DNA of 64,000 nt from the NCBI GenBank assembly GCA_964512635.1, contig CAZEJB010000003.1, positions 124,001 to 188,000 on the forward strand, in the 5' to 3' direction. The position numbers were made by a program, and so were the translations under genes. Within the stretch, counting starts at the first letter, position 1. The number at the start of each line of letters is the position of its first letter. This document shows, in pieces, positions 8,159 through 16,753 of this stretch. The notes beneath the pieces were generated by a model that was not told the origin of the DNA, did not search any database, and saw nothing but the letters and a program-made list of their open reading frames with translations. Origin of the DNA: JADZFO01 sp964512635 (lineage in GTDB: Bacteria; 4484-113; JAFGCY01).

Positions 8159-9748
8159 TCAATACATCGCCTGGCCGCAAATCAGTCCAGCCAGCACCAG
8201 GGCGAGAATCCAGGGCAGGGTATGGCGGGTCAACTCTCCGACGGGCACCTTGCAGAAGTTCGCCACCCACACATTATGCGTGTTTGTCGGGTCGCAGACG
8301 CCCTGCAGCATGCCAACTGAGAAAAAGGCCACCATAATCAGACTTGGAGGCACCAGGTCGGGCACCAGAGCGCTTCCAAACATAATACCCACAACGCCAC
8401 TGCCCATACCATACAGGTTCAGCGGGCCACGGTACAGCGCCAGCGGGCTAAGCAGGAAAAAGATCAGCACAAAGCCCAGCGGGTTCTGGATCGGCAGGGC
8501 GGTCAGCCAGGGCGTCAGGCTGCCGGCAACCGCTGGCAGGGCTGTCGCCTGCAGGAGCAGGCCGATGCCCATCAGCAATACTACCGCCGGTGAAGCGCTG
8601 GCCACGCCTTCCTGCAAGCTGCGCATCAGCAGGTTCAGACCGCTGCTGCGTGTATTCGCACTGGCCAGAGCGGCAAAAATGATCCCGGCAAGCAGTGCGG
8701 TCAGGATCGGAATCTGCAAAAGTGCCTTGTCCGCTCCGCCCATGATGTTGGCGTGCAGGCTTGACCACAACAGCAGCAGCAGTGGGACCAGCGCCCCGGC
8801 CGCCGCCAGCCAGTTATCAGCCTGGGCCAACCAGTCGGATGCGCCGGAATCTGAAGCTGATACGGCTGCGCCTGTGTTGCCTCGCAGGACAAGCTGCAGC
8901 AGTCGCCAGAGCAGTAAAGCCAGCAGCACAATCAGGATCAGCAGCAGCATTACCGCCAGGCTGCGCTTCAGCACCAGCCAGGCCGCCGGGAAGCGCATGG
9001 CCACCAGCCCGACCAGGCCGGCTCCGGCCGCCAGACTGAGCAGGGGCCAGTATTGCTCCTTCAGCACCCGCCAGCCGCCAAGCTGCGAAACGAGGTAGGC
9101 GCAGGCAATGCCAAAAAAGAGCAGCGCCATGACCACGGCAAAGGGTACGATGTCGGCCGTCTTCAGCGGCTGGGAGAGCTTCTCTGATGCAGACAGGTAA
9201 AAGGCCCAGTTGCTCGGGTTGAGGCAGCCTCCCAGACTAAGCCCGAAGAGGAACAGGGTGGCCGCAACCTTCGGCTCATATCCCAGGCTGAACAGCAGGG
9301 GCAGGGTGATCGAGGCCACCAGGATCACGGCGCCCAGGCCGCCCAGGCTGGTGAACAGCAGGCTGATGACCAGCAGCATCAACAGGCCAAGACGAAAGCG
9401 GTCCTCACCGGCATATTCCGCGCTGTAGCGCACAACGCGCTCGGCCGCGCCGCTGTTCTTCAGCTGCGCCGCCAGCACCGCTCCCAGCAGGACAGCGAAA
9501 ATCGCGGCGCTAAGCCTGGCGATCCCGCTTTCAATCACATCGGTAAAGAGGCTGCCCAGCGCAGGGCCGATTCCGCTCAGGCCGGCAGCGGTCTGCGCGC
9601 TGCCTAGGGCTACCGGTAGTAGTGCCAGCAAAGCCAGGCTGAACGCGGTCAGAGGCAGGGCCAAGCTGGCTGTCAGCCGCCGTGTCACCATCAGCCACGC
9701 AAAGAGGGCCAGGACGGCGACAAACAGCCAGGGCAGCAACACTTGCAC
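8159..9748 (-). CDS. Polytopic permease, anion-transporter/antiporter-like
   Basis: 529 aa with roughly 12 hydrophobic segments and two pseudo-repeats of a helical-hairpin type: LFTSLGGLGAVILVASITLPLL followed by GGCLNPSNWAFY, and later SVGMLQGVCDPTNTHNVWVANF. This resembles the citrate/gluconate/dicarboxylate ion-transporter group; the transported ion cannot be told from sequence. The start is GTG 9748 because TACAAT lies six nt upstream; a longer reading frame from 9787 adds only polar Pro-rich residues. It is divergent from the SixA-like gene. Confidence 0.7.
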   Translation of the reverse strand: MQVLLPWLFVAVLALFAWLMVTRRLTASLALPLTAFSLALLALLPVALGSAQTAAGLSGIGPALGSLFTDVIESGIARLSAAIFAVLLGAVLAAQLKNSGAAERVVRYSAEYAGEDRFRLGLLMLLVISLLFTSLGGLGAVILVASITLPLLFSLGYEPKVAATLFLFGLSLGGCLNPSNWAFYLSASEKLSQPLKTADIVPFAVVMALLFFGIACAYLVSQLGGWRVLKEQYWPLLSLAAGAGLVGLVAMRFPAAWLVLKRSLAVMLLLILIVLLALLLWRLLQLVLRGNTGAAVSASDSGASDWLAQADNWLAAAGALVPLLLLLWSSLHANIMGGADKALLQIPILTALLAGIIFAALASANTRSSGLNLLMRSLQEGVASASPAVVLLMGIGLLLQATALPAVAGSLTPWLTALPIQNPLGFVLIFFLLSPLALYRGPLNLYGMGSGVVGIMFGSALVPDLVPPSLIMVAFFSVGMLQGVCDPTNTHNVWVANFCKVPVGELTRHTLPWILALVLAGLICGQAMY

Positions 9749-9754
9749 AGGAAC

Positions 9755-9760
9755 ATTGTA
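9755..9760 (-). promoter_or_regulatory. -10 box TACAAT of the permease gene, leaderless start
   Basis: Minus-strand TACAAT, then GTTCCT (6 nt), then GTG at 9748. Confidence 0.68.
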
Positions 9761-9900
9761 GGGCGGGGGGAATCCCCTGCTCTCCACCTGCCCCGACCTG
9801 CAAGGTTAAGCCTTGCTTGTCAACTTGCAGGCCCGGGCATTTTGGGGTAATAACTCTGTGCCGCCCGTGGTGGCTCAAGTGACAGGGGGTCGACAGGAAG

Positions 9901-10401
9901 ATGAAGACGCTGCTTCTACTGCGTCATGGCAAATCGGACTGGCAGCATGCCGAGGTTGAGTCGGACTTTGAACGTCCGCTGGCCTCACGCGGTATCAAGG
10001 CCGCCAAGAAGATGGCTGAGCTGATTGAAGAAGATGATCTGATCCCGGAGCTGATCATCTCCAGCCCGGCGAAGCGCGCACTTTCAACCGCCAGGCTGAT
10101 CGAGACATACATAGGTGACGTTGAAGTCGAGGAAAACGAAGACATCTATGACGCCGACCTTAATGCCCTGCTCAACATCGTCCACAGCCTGCCCGACGAC
10201 GTCGACCGGATTATGCTGGTTGGGCATAACCCGGGCTTTGAAGACCTGACCAACGCCCTCAGCGGCCGCGAGGACACAGTGCTGAAGACTTGCAATATGG
10301 CAATCCTCAACGCCCGGCGTCTGGCATCCTGGAGCGAAGCCACCGAAGGCTCCTTTGAACTCGAGGACATAAAGGGCCCCGGCGGTAAGGAAGAGGACTA
10401 G
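9901..10401 (+). CDS. sixA: SixA-like histidine phosphatase
   Basis: 166 aa. The start KTLLLLRHGKSDW holds the RHG catalytic motif (His 9) of the histidine-phosphatase superfamily; ISSPAKRALSTA holds the second conserved Arg and MLVGHNPGFEDL the second catalytic His. The short SixA form removes phosphate from phosphohistidine proteins such as HPt domains or PTS components. It differs from phosphoglycerate mutase by its small size. Its stop is 3 bp from the stop of the convergent next gene. Confidence 0.85.
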   Translation: MKTLLLLRHGKSDWQHAEVESDFERPLASRGIKAAKKMAELIEEDDLIPELIISSPAKRALSTARLIETYIGDVEVEENEDIYDADLNALLNIVHSLPDDVDRIMLVGHNPGFEDLTNALSGREDTVLKTCNMAILNARRLASWSEATEGSFELEDIKGPGGKEED

Positions 10402-10404
10402 CAG

Positions 10405-11694
10405 TTACCAACCCGCGTCGCAAAGCAGGTACTGAAAGCGGTTGATACTTTGACGCGCTTTAAGTATTACTACGGTGCCATCCTCTTCCAGGTAGTAGCC
10501 GGCATTTCGTCCGCCCACGACCGGCCTGAAGCGTGAAGTCTGCCCGGGCCAGACGATGGTATCGCCCTGCCACGAAACGCGCGCGGCGGCCACACCAGAC
10601 TCACTTTGCAGGTACAGAACGTCCTGGACCAGGTCCCAGTCGGCGAACAGCATCGAACCTTCACCCGGTTTCAAGTGCCAGAACGAGCTGTAGCTCAGGT
10701 TTGTGTGGGCCGGGCCAAGACTGACCAAAGTGAAGTCCACCGCAGCCGGGCGGGACGGCTCAAAGTCTCGCATCCCAGCCTCCGGCGGCCAGCCTTGCAG
10801 CTCTGCCAGCAACTCCAACTCTCCGTCTTTCACTCGCAGACTACCGCTGACATATCTCTCAACTTCCTGTATGGCTTGCGGGACCGGCTTTGACCAGTCG
10901 AGAAGATAAACGGCATGATCGCTAACCAGATAGGCTGCCAGTTCGTCCGCGGCCAGGCTGTAGTTTCCAGAGGCCTCTTCCAGAAGTGTCATCTGCCCGA
11001 GAATCTCGCCGGAAGAACTGACCCTGCTGATCAACAGATTTTGCTTCGGCCACACCTGGCCCTCAGGTGCGCCAGAAGCACTAATAGCACGGTTGTAAGC
11101 GGCCAGATCGGCTATCTCCACCACGAGAATTGAATCTCCGGCCCAGCAGCAATCCACAATCATCCCGCCGCCTTCCTTGCCGGAAGATCCAAGTTGGCCC
11201 CGGTAGACAGGTGTGACACCTGTCGCCGTGCACAGACTGATGTCAAAGTAGCCGGGAATCAGCGTCCCGAGCCGTCCTGGTCTCATTGTGCAGCCAAACA
11301 CCATGCTGTCGGGAAGCACCTCTTTAGCCACATCCTCAACGAATCCATCGGCGTCAATTCGGTACAGGGAATGCCGCTTATCCAGCAGGAGGACGCTGTC
11401 CGCGCCGTACTCAAACACCAGTGCGGCTGCATAGCCGAACTTGTCCTGAGTTCGGCTATGCTCGGTCAGGTTTCCGGAGTCTGCGCTAAGGAATATGCAG
11501 CTGCCATCAGACGTTCCAAAAGCCAGCAAGCTGCCGTCAGTGCTGACCGCCAGAGGCGTGGATGGGTTGAGCCCGGTCGAGTAGCGCTTGTCTTCCGCCG
11601 CTGCTGCGGCCGAACCCATAAAAAGTAGCACCAGCCCTGCGCCAGCGCAAATGGTCAACTGTCTAACGATGTGAAAGCCAGAATGCAACTGCAT
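10405..11694 (-). CDS. Exported protein of unknown function, beta-propeller-like
   Basis: 429 aa. The N-terminus has a signal peptide (QLTICAGAGLVLLFMGSAAAAAED). The body repeats short strand patterns such as LAVSTDGSLLAFGTSDGSCIFL and VLLLDKRHSLYRIDADG, as in WD/quinoprotein-type propellers, but I recognise no family. No catalytic motif is visible. ATG 11694 follows TAGAAT by six nt, so the mRNA should be leaderless. It is divergent from a small membrane protein gene across a 14-bp tandem repeat. Confidence 0.6.
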   Translation of the reverse strand: MQLHSGFHIVRQLTICAGAGLVLLFMGSAAAAAEDKRYSTGLNPSTPLAVSTDGSLLAFGTSDGSCIFLSADSGNLTEHSRTQDKFGYAAALVFEYGADSVLLLDKRHSLYRIDADGFVEDVAKEVLPDSMVFGCTMRPGRLGTLIPGYFDISLCTATGVTPVYRGQLGSSGKEGGGMIVDCCWAGDSILVVEIADLAAYNRAISASGAPEGQVWPKQNLLISRVSSSGEILGQMTLLEEASGNYSLAADELAAYLVSDHAVYLLDWSKPVPQAIQEVERYVSGSLRVKDGELELLAELQGWPPEAGMRDFEPSRPAAVDFTLVSLGPAHTNLSYSSFWHLKPGEGSMLFADWDLVQDVLYLQSESGVAAARVSWQGDTIVWPGQTSRFRPVVGGRNAGYYLEEDGTVVILKARQSINRFQYLLCDAGW

Positions 11695-11700
11695 GCCGAG

Positions 11701-11706
11701 ATTCTA
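11701..11706 (-). promoter_or_regulatory. -10 box TAGAAT of the exported propeller-like gene, leaderless start
   Basis: Minus-strand TAGAAT, then CTCGGC (6 nt), then ATG at 11694. It abuts the tandem repeat that starts at 11708, which would occupy the -35 region. Confidence 0.68.
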
Positions 11707-11707
11707 A

Positions 11708-11789
11708 CGTGCGAGTCATCCTGCGCGACTTAACCTGCGCGAGTTATCGTGCGCGACATAACCTGCGCGAGTTATCGTGCGCGAGTTAT
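11708..11789 (+). repeat. 14-bp tandem repeat, six units, between divergent promoters
   Basis: Units are 11708-11719 (12 bp), then 14 bp each at 11720, 11734, 11748, 11762 and 11776. The consensus is cStgcgcgagttat (S = c or g), with gacttaa/gacataa variants. The array fills the interval between the -10 box of the minus-strand gene and that of the plus-strand gene, so it forms the -35/upstream region of both. Confidence 0.9.
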
Positions 11790-11792
11790 TCT
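11787..11792 (+). promoter_or_regulatory. Possible -10 box TATTCT of the small membrane protein gene
   Basis: TATTCT overlaps the end of the last 14-bp repeat and lies 6 nt before GTG 11799, matching the leaderless spacing seen elsewhere in the window. Confidence 0.5.
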
Positions 11793-11798
11793 ATCTGT

Positions 11799-12005
11799 GT
11801 GTCCCGCTCCGAGCGCAACATGGTCTACATCATCCTGGGCATGCTGGGGGCCTTCGTTGCCGTGTTCATCATCATCGCGCTGATACCCAGTTCAGCCTTT
11901 GACTGGCTGTTCAAGGAACCGACGGCCGCCAGTTCAGACAGCGACGGGGCGGGAGAGGGGCAGACTAGTTCAGAACCGGAAGAACCGCAGAAGAGCCGCC
12001 TTTAA
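11799..12005 (+). CDS. Small single-span membrane protein, unknown
   Basis: 68 aa from GTG 11799 (61 aa if ATG 11820 is used). One strong membrane helix (MVYIILGMLGAFVAVFIIIALIP), then FDWLFKEPTAASS and an acidic Ser/Glu-rich tail. Such proteins are often membrane-anchored partners of secretion or division machines, but nothing identifies it. Its last 41 bp overlap the 3' end of the convergent rod-binding gene. The GTG is preferred only for its six-nt distance to TATTCT. Confidence 0.5.
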   Translation: MSRSERNMVYIILGMLGAFVAVFIIIALIPSSAFDWLFKEPTAASSDSDGAGEGQTSSEPEEPQKSRL

Positions 12006-12756
12006 GGCTGCCCGGCAGCGGCAGCGACTCGGCGATGTTGACCGCCGGACCGCTATACAACCCCAGCACGCTCAGTGAAACTGCATCCTGCGGCGCATAG
12101 CGCGTTTCAGCAACGGAGCTGTCCGAGACTTCTCTTTGCTCCGCCTCATGCCGACGGCGGTCGATGCGCGCCCGGGCATCCTGCGGTGCAGTTCGCCTAA
12201 CTTCCGTTTCCTCGTTCTCAGTCGCGGCGTCCGCACTCTCAGGCTCAGCCGGCTTCAGCGGCAGTCCTTCACTCCTGAGCATGTCGTTTTCAGCCAGCCG
12301 GGCAATGCCAAGGCTCTGCGGGCCGCTGGCGATACTCTTCGACACCTCGTCGACCCACATCTCGCGGTACATCGTGCTGGCCTGGTCCTTGCCAAACAGC
12401 GGATCATCGCCGAGTGACTGCCAGACCTGCTTAAGCATCGTGCCAAGCACCATCCCTTCGAACTGCTGGGCGGTGTTGTGGATGCGCTCACGCTTTGTGG
12501 TCTCGTCCTCGGCCAGAACGTTGCCGGCTATATCGCGTTTCTGGCGGTAGTTGATCCCGATGGGATCCGCACCGGCCCGCAACATTTTGTGGGGATCAAG
12601 CTTTATCGCACTTTGAACCTCGCGGGCGAACAAAGGCAGCGCCTGCGCCGGCTCAGCTTCAAGACTCAACATACGCTGCGGCCGGCTGAAGCTAAGCGCG
12701 TGGGCGGGCACCGACACCTGCGGCAGCTTTGGTTCATCTCTCCCCGGGATAAGCAT
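11965..12756 (-). CDS. Rod-binding (FlgJ N-terminal-like) protein
   Basis: About 263 aa. Residues about 85-160 carry the FlgJ rod-binding pattern: AAQQFEGMVLGTMLKQVWQSL ... GKDQASTMYREMWVDEVSKSIA ... LGIARL. The FlgJ N-terminal domain caps the growing flagellar rod in the periplasm; the muramidase domain of proteobacterial FlgJ is absent, and the C-terminus is instead a charged Glu/Arg-rich low-complexity tail. No flagellar genes adjoin it, but fliQ is about 50 kb away in the window, so flagellar genes may be scattered. The start is uncertain (ATG 12756 or TTG 12786). Confidence 0.7.
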   Translation of the reverse strand: MLIPGRDEPKLPQVSVPAHALSFSRPQRMLSLEAEPAQALPLFAREVQSAIKLDPHKMLRAGADPIGINYRQKRDIAGNVLAEDETTKRERIHNTAQQFEGMVLGTMLKQVWQSLGDDPLFGKDQASTMYREMWVDEVSKSIASGPQSLGIARLAENDMLRSEGLPLKPAEPESADAATENEETEVRRTAPQDARARIDRRRHEAEQREVSDSSVAETRYAPQDAVSLSVLGLYSGPAVNIAESLPLPGSLKGGSSAVLPVLN

Positions 12757-12908
12757 CCAGCCAGTACATCGGCATTCGCCCGGCAATCTATAGGTTTAAC
12801 TGCCGGATTGCCCATATCGACTATTAAAGCTGTTACTCACGTCTCAGGCCTGTTCGGGATGGACCGCCAAAGCAGATCGGACCATCAGCGCAGGTGTGCA
12901 TCGCAGGA

Positions 12909-13730
12909 ATGGATCAGGGGAGAAGTTTGGACAATCCGCCGGCCGACGGCCAGCCTGTGCTGGCGCAGCCGCTGGCGCAAACTGAGCTCCTCGGGTTTCC
13001 GATTGCCTGCGCCCCTCACCCTGAGATCCGCGAGTGGCTGCTGAATCGACTGGCGAACCGCCAGAGTACTCTCGTAGTCACCCCAAACGCCGAGATCATC
13101 CTGCAGGCACGCAAGCAGCCTGAGACCCGCCGCATCCTGCTCCAGGGCGACGTGTTCATCCCTGACGGCATCGGCCTGGTCAAGGCCGCCCGGATCCTGA
13201 AGGGCCGCAGCCTTGAGCGCTATCCCGGGATTGAACTGGCTGAAGATCTGATGGCCGCGCTGGCCACCAGGGCCGGCCGGGTCTACCTGCTCGGCGCCGC
13301 GCCCGGGGTTGCCGAGGCTGCCGCTGCGCGGTTGACAGAGCGTTACCCCGGTCTTACTATTGCGGGCTTCAGGGACGGCTTTTTCGGCGCCCGCGAGGCG
13401 CCTGCCATCGCAGAGGGGATCAGAGCGGCCAGGGCCGATCTGCTGCTGGCTGGTATGGGCTGTCCGCGGCAGGAGGGTTTTATCGCTGACTTTCGCACCA
13501 CTTTGGGCGTCCCGCTCATGCTTGGCATTGGCGGCGCGCTGGAGGTCTGGGCTGGCCACAAGCGCCGCGCGCCGCGCTGGATTCAGGCCCTGCACCTTGA
13601 ATGGCTTTACCGCGCCCTGCAGGACCCCGCTCGGCTTGGGCGTACCTTCCGTCTGCTCGGCTTCCTCGGGCTGGTCATGGCAGAAAAACGCCGCCTCAGC
13701 GCGGCCGCCAGCCATGGAGGCGCCTCATGA
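12909..13730 (+). CDS. WecG/TagA/CpsF-family glycosyltransferase (GT26)
   Basis: 273 aa. Family motifs are clear: VVTPNAEIILQARKQPE, DGIGLVKAARIL, YLLGAAPGVAEAAAARL, LLLAGMGCPRQEGFI and LGIGGALEVWAG. These enzymes add N-acetylmannosamine(uronic acid) to a lipid-linked sugar at the inner face of the membrane in enterobacterial common antigen, teichoic acid or exopolysaccharide synthesis. The stop overlaps the ftsE start (ATGA, 13727-13730), so it is translationally coupled to the division operon. An upstream in-frame GTG at 12894 is the alternative start. Confidence 0.88.
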   Translation: MDQGRSLDNPPADGQPVLAQPLAQTELLGFPIACAPHPEIREWLLNRLANRQSTLVVTPNAEIILQARKQPETRRILLQGDVFIPDGIGLVKAARILKGRSLERYPGIELAEDLMAALATRAGRVYLLGAAPGVAEAAAARLTERYPGLTIAGFRDGFFGAREAPAIAEGIRAARADLLLAGMGCPRQEGFIADFRTTLGVPLMLGIGGALEVWAGHKRRAPRWIQALHLEWLYRALQDPARLGRTFRLLGFLGLVMAEKRRLSAAASHGGAS

Positions 13731-14428
13731 TCAGGTTCAGCAACGTTTCCCTGACCTATCCAAACCTCGTCAGCGCGCTTAAGGACGTCACCCTGGCTGT
13801 CGAAAAGCAGGAGTTCGTCTTTGTCGTTGGCCCCACCGGCGGCGGCAAGAGTTCCCTGCTCAAGTGCATTTACCGCGATGTCGTGCCCACCAGCGGCAAG
13901 GTCATGGTGTTCAACCGCGACATCGGCTCGATGAAGCTGCGGGAAATCCCCTATCTGCGCCGCCGAATCGGCGTGATCTTTCAGGACTTCCTGCTCCTGC
14001 CGCACAAGAACTGCCACCAGAACGTGGCCTATGCGCTGGAGATCCGCGGCGCCACCAACAAACAGATCCAGACCCTCGTGCCTGAGGCGCTTGAATGGGT
14101 CGGCCTGAGCAAGAAGCTCAAGGCCATGCCCAACCAGCTCTCCGGCGGCGAACAGCAGCGCCTGTGCATCGCCCGCGCACTGGTCAATAAGCCCGACCTG
14201 CTGATCGCCGACGAGCCGACCGGAAACCTCGATCCTGTGACCAGCATGGAGATCATGGATCTGATTATGCGGGTCAACCAGCGTGGCACGACCGTAATGG
14301 TCGCCACCCACGACCAGAACGTGGTCAACAAGTTCCCGCGCCGCACGGTGATGGTTGTCCATGGCCGCGTAGTCGCCGACCGCTCGGAAGGCGGCTACAT
14401 CAACGTCGGGGAGGCCGCCAGTGCGTAG
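13727..14428 (+). CDS. ftsE: Cell-division ABC ATPase FtsE
   Basis: 233 aa. Walker A GPTGGGKSS, Q-loop IGVIFQDFLLLP, ABC signature LSGGEQQRLCIARAL, Walker B LLIADEPTGNLD and the switch His (ATHDQNV) are all present; the opening MIRFSNVSLTYPN is typical of FtsE. It works with FtsX at the septum to transmit ATP hydrolysis to a periplasmic murein hydrolase. The start is ATG 13727, preceded by GGAGG, and it overlaps the upstream glycosyltransferase stop by 4 nt. Its end overlaps the ftsX start. Confidence 0.95.
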   Translation: MIRFSNVSLTYPNLVSALKDVTLAVEKQEFVFVVGPTGGGKSSLLKCIYRDVVPTSGKVMVFNRDIGSMKLREIPYLRRRIGVIFQDFLLLPHKNCHQNVAYALEIRGATNKQIQTLVPEALEWVGLSKKLKAMPNQLSGGEQQRLCIARALVNKPDLLIADEPTGNLDPVTSMEIMDLIMRVNQRGTTVMVATHDQNVVNKFPRRTVMVVHGRVVADRSEGGYINVGEAASA

Positions 14429-15356
14429 TCTCGGCTTCCTCTTCCGCGAGTTTGCCCACGGCCTGACCCAGCAGAAGTTCCTGCACTTCACCTACGGCGC
14501 GCAGGTCACTGTCAGCCTGCTGGTGCTTGGTATCTTCTTTGTCCTGCTCGTCGGCGCCGCCGTGCTGTGGGGCAAAATGGGCGAACAGCTGCGCGTCCAC
14601 ATCTTCCTGGAGGACAACCTCTCCGACGCCAGCGTGAACATGATCTCCGACCAGCTGTCGGCCATCGAGCACGTCAAGAAAGTCACTTACCGCTCCAAGG
14701 AAGAGGCGCTGAAGATCTTCATGGAGCAGAACAAATCCATGAGCCTCTCGGATCTCAACATGGACAACCCGCTGCCCGACAGCTATATCGTCGACGTCGA
14801 TCACCCGGCCAATATTCAGGCGGTTGTCGACTCCGCCGGCCAGCTCCAGGGCATCCTCAACATCCGCTACGGCCAGCAGATCGTAGAGCGCTATATCAAG
14901 ATCCTGGCGCTGCTGATCGGCATCAGCGCCGTCACCATCGGCCTGCTGATCGTCTTTACCTACTCCAGCATCAACAACATCATCGGCATGTCGATATACG
15001 CCCGGCGCAACGAGATCCGCATCATGCAGCTCGTCGGCGCCACCGGCTGGTTCATCCGCTGGCCCTTCCTGTTCGAAGGCGTCTTCTTCGGACTGATCGG
15101 CGCCGTCGTGTCGCTGCTTATCATCGCCCTGCTTGTCAGCCTGCTCGGCGAAGCCGTGCATGTGTCAGAACTGTCCATCGCCATGCCGACGATGAACCTC
15201 AACGGCGATGTCCTGCTGGCCGGTCTTGGGCTGCTGCTGCTCGCCCTTGGACTGATCATTGGTTTCTTTGGTTCGCTTAACACGGTCAATGCCTTCCTCG
15301 GCCGCGAGGCCGACACCCAGCATGCGGCTCTGCGCATGCGTCATATGACCAAATAG
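14421..15356 (+). CDS. ftsX: Cell-division permease FtsX
   Basis: 311 aa with four membrane helices (near residues 25-47, 170-195, 220-245 and 270-295) and a periplasmic loop (about 48-165) after helix 1 that contains the SDASVNMISDQLSAIEHVKKV segment typical of FtsX. GTG 14421 is read within the end of ftsE (8-nt overlap including its TAG). FtsX couples FtsE to the hydrolase encoded next. Confidence 0.92.
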   Translation: MRSLGFLFREFAHGLTQQKFLHFTYGAQVTVSLLVLGIFFVLLVGAAVLWGKMGEQLRVHIFLEDNLSDASVNMISDQLSAIEHVKKVTYRSKEEALKIFMEQNKSMSLSDLNMDNPLPDSYIVDVDHPANIQAVVDSAGQLQGILNIRYGQQIVERYIKILALLIGISAVTIGLLIVFTYSSINNIIGMSIYARRNEIRIMQLVGATGWFIRWPFLFEGVFFGLIGAVVSLLIIALLVSLLGEAVHVSELSIAMPTMNLNGDVLLAGLGLLLLALGLIIGFFGSLNTVNAFLGREADTQHAALRMRHMTK

Positions 15357-15371
15357 GCTCTGGTGATACTT

Positions 15372-16550
15372 ATGGCCCAATCTCCTTCAAATCGGCACAG
15401 CACAGGTTCCAGCCCGGGACCACTGCTCATCCTGCGCCTGCTGCTCATGATGTCACTGGTATGTCTGCTTCCGGCCCTGGCCCCCCAGGCTGGCCGAGCG
15501 GCCGGCAGCGCCAAGCAGCAGATGAAGGAGAATCGCGAAAAGCGCGACGAGGCCTACGCCCGCAAGCGTGAGCTTGAAGCTCGAAAAGACGCGATGCTCA
15601 AGCAGGTCAACGCGATCGACGAGAACATCCAGGCCAAGGAAGCCGACATCCGCAAGGTCAAGAAGGAGCTCAAGGCCGCGGAGGTCAAGGAAAAAGAGCT
15701 GTCGGCCAAGGCCAACGAGCTTTCTGACAGCCTGACCGAATATCGTGACGCCCTCGCCGGCCGGATGCGGGCGATCTACATGCAGGGCGACATGACCTAT
15801 CTCGACCTGCTGTTCCAGGCCAGCGATTTTGGCGATCTGATCGACCGTCTGTTTTTTGTCCAGACGATCGGCCAGCGCGATGAGTCACTGATCAGCACCA
15901 CCCAGGACAGCCAGCAGGCCCTGACTGACCAGCTGCGTCAGCTTAACGAGAAGCGCGAAGAGATCAAGAAGATCAATGCCCAGCTCCAGCAGGATCTAAC
16001 CGACATGCAGACCCAGCGCCAGAGCAAATGGACTGTGGTTGAGGCGATCCGAAACTCAATCGCGCTGCAGGACAAGGTCGCCCGCGATCTGGAAATGGAG
16101 AACAAGCGCATCGCCGAATCCCTGCGGCGGGCCCAAAGCGGCGGCGGCGGCTATGCCGGCAAGTGGAGCGGCTCCTTCAAAAAACCCTGCGGCGGACCGA
16201 TTCTCTCGGGCTTTGGCTACCGCAATCACCCGATTTTCGGCAAGCGCAAGATGCATACCGGAGTGGATATCGCGGCGCCGGAGGGTACCACGATCCAGGC
16301 CGCCGGCGACGGCAAGGTAATCAGCGCCGGCCGCATGGGTGGCTACGGCCTTGCCGTTGTGATTGACCACGGCAACAACAGGGCGACCCTCTATGGCCAC
16401 TGCAGCGAACTGGACTGTAAGGAAGGCGATGTGGTCAAGGCCGGCGACAAGATCGCCGAGGTCGGCTCCACAGGCTATTCCACCGGCCCGCACTGCCATT
16501 TCGAGGTGCGCATCAAGGGTGTGCCGGTCGATCCGCTTCAATCGCTTTAG
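15372..16550 (+). CDS. FtsEX-linked murein hydrolase, coiled coil plus M23 LytM domain
   Basis: 392 aa: signal peptide (residues about 15-45), a long Lys/Glu-rich coiled coil (about 50-245), then an M23 peptidase domain. The zinc ligands are intact: HTGVD, then GPHCHFEV. In EnvC of E. coli these residues are lost and the protein only activates amidases; here the domain should itself cut peptidoglycan cross-links, more like a PcsB/RipC-type effector. It lies 15 bp after ftsX, as expected for the FtsEX partner. A GTG at 15363 is an alternative start. Confidence 0.9.
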   Translation: MAQSPSNRHSTGSSPGPLLILRLLLMMSLVCLLPALAPQAGRAAGSAKQQMKENREKRDEAYARKRELEARKDAMLKQVNAIDENIQAKEADIRKVKKELKAAEVKEKELSAKANELSDSLTEYRDALAGRMRAIYMQGDMTYLDLLFQASDFGDLIDRLFFVQTIGQRDESLISTTQDSQQALTDQLRQLNEKREEIKKINAQLQQDLTDMQTQRQSKWTVVEAIRNSIALQDKVARDLEMENKRIAESLRRAQSGGGGYAGKWSGSFKKPCGGPILSGFGYRNHPIFGKRKMHTGVDIAAPEGTTIQAAGDGKVISAGRMGGYGLAVVIDHGNNRATLYGHCSELDCKEGDVVKAGDKIAEVGSTGYSTGPHCHFEVRIKGVPVDPLQSL

Positions 16551-16753
16551 CGGTCTCCAACGCCTTTGCCATTGGAGAATCATACGAAACCGAATCGCAG
16601 ACGCTATAACTGCCCGCGGTTTTGAATACTTTGACCGCGCCAGCGTCAGAACTGTGCCCGGAAAGTGTCAAATCTCACCGCCAGGGTATCTAAAACAACA
16701 TGCTACTTCGCAGCGGTAAACTTACAGGTCGCACTTTCCCACCGGAGGGTACA

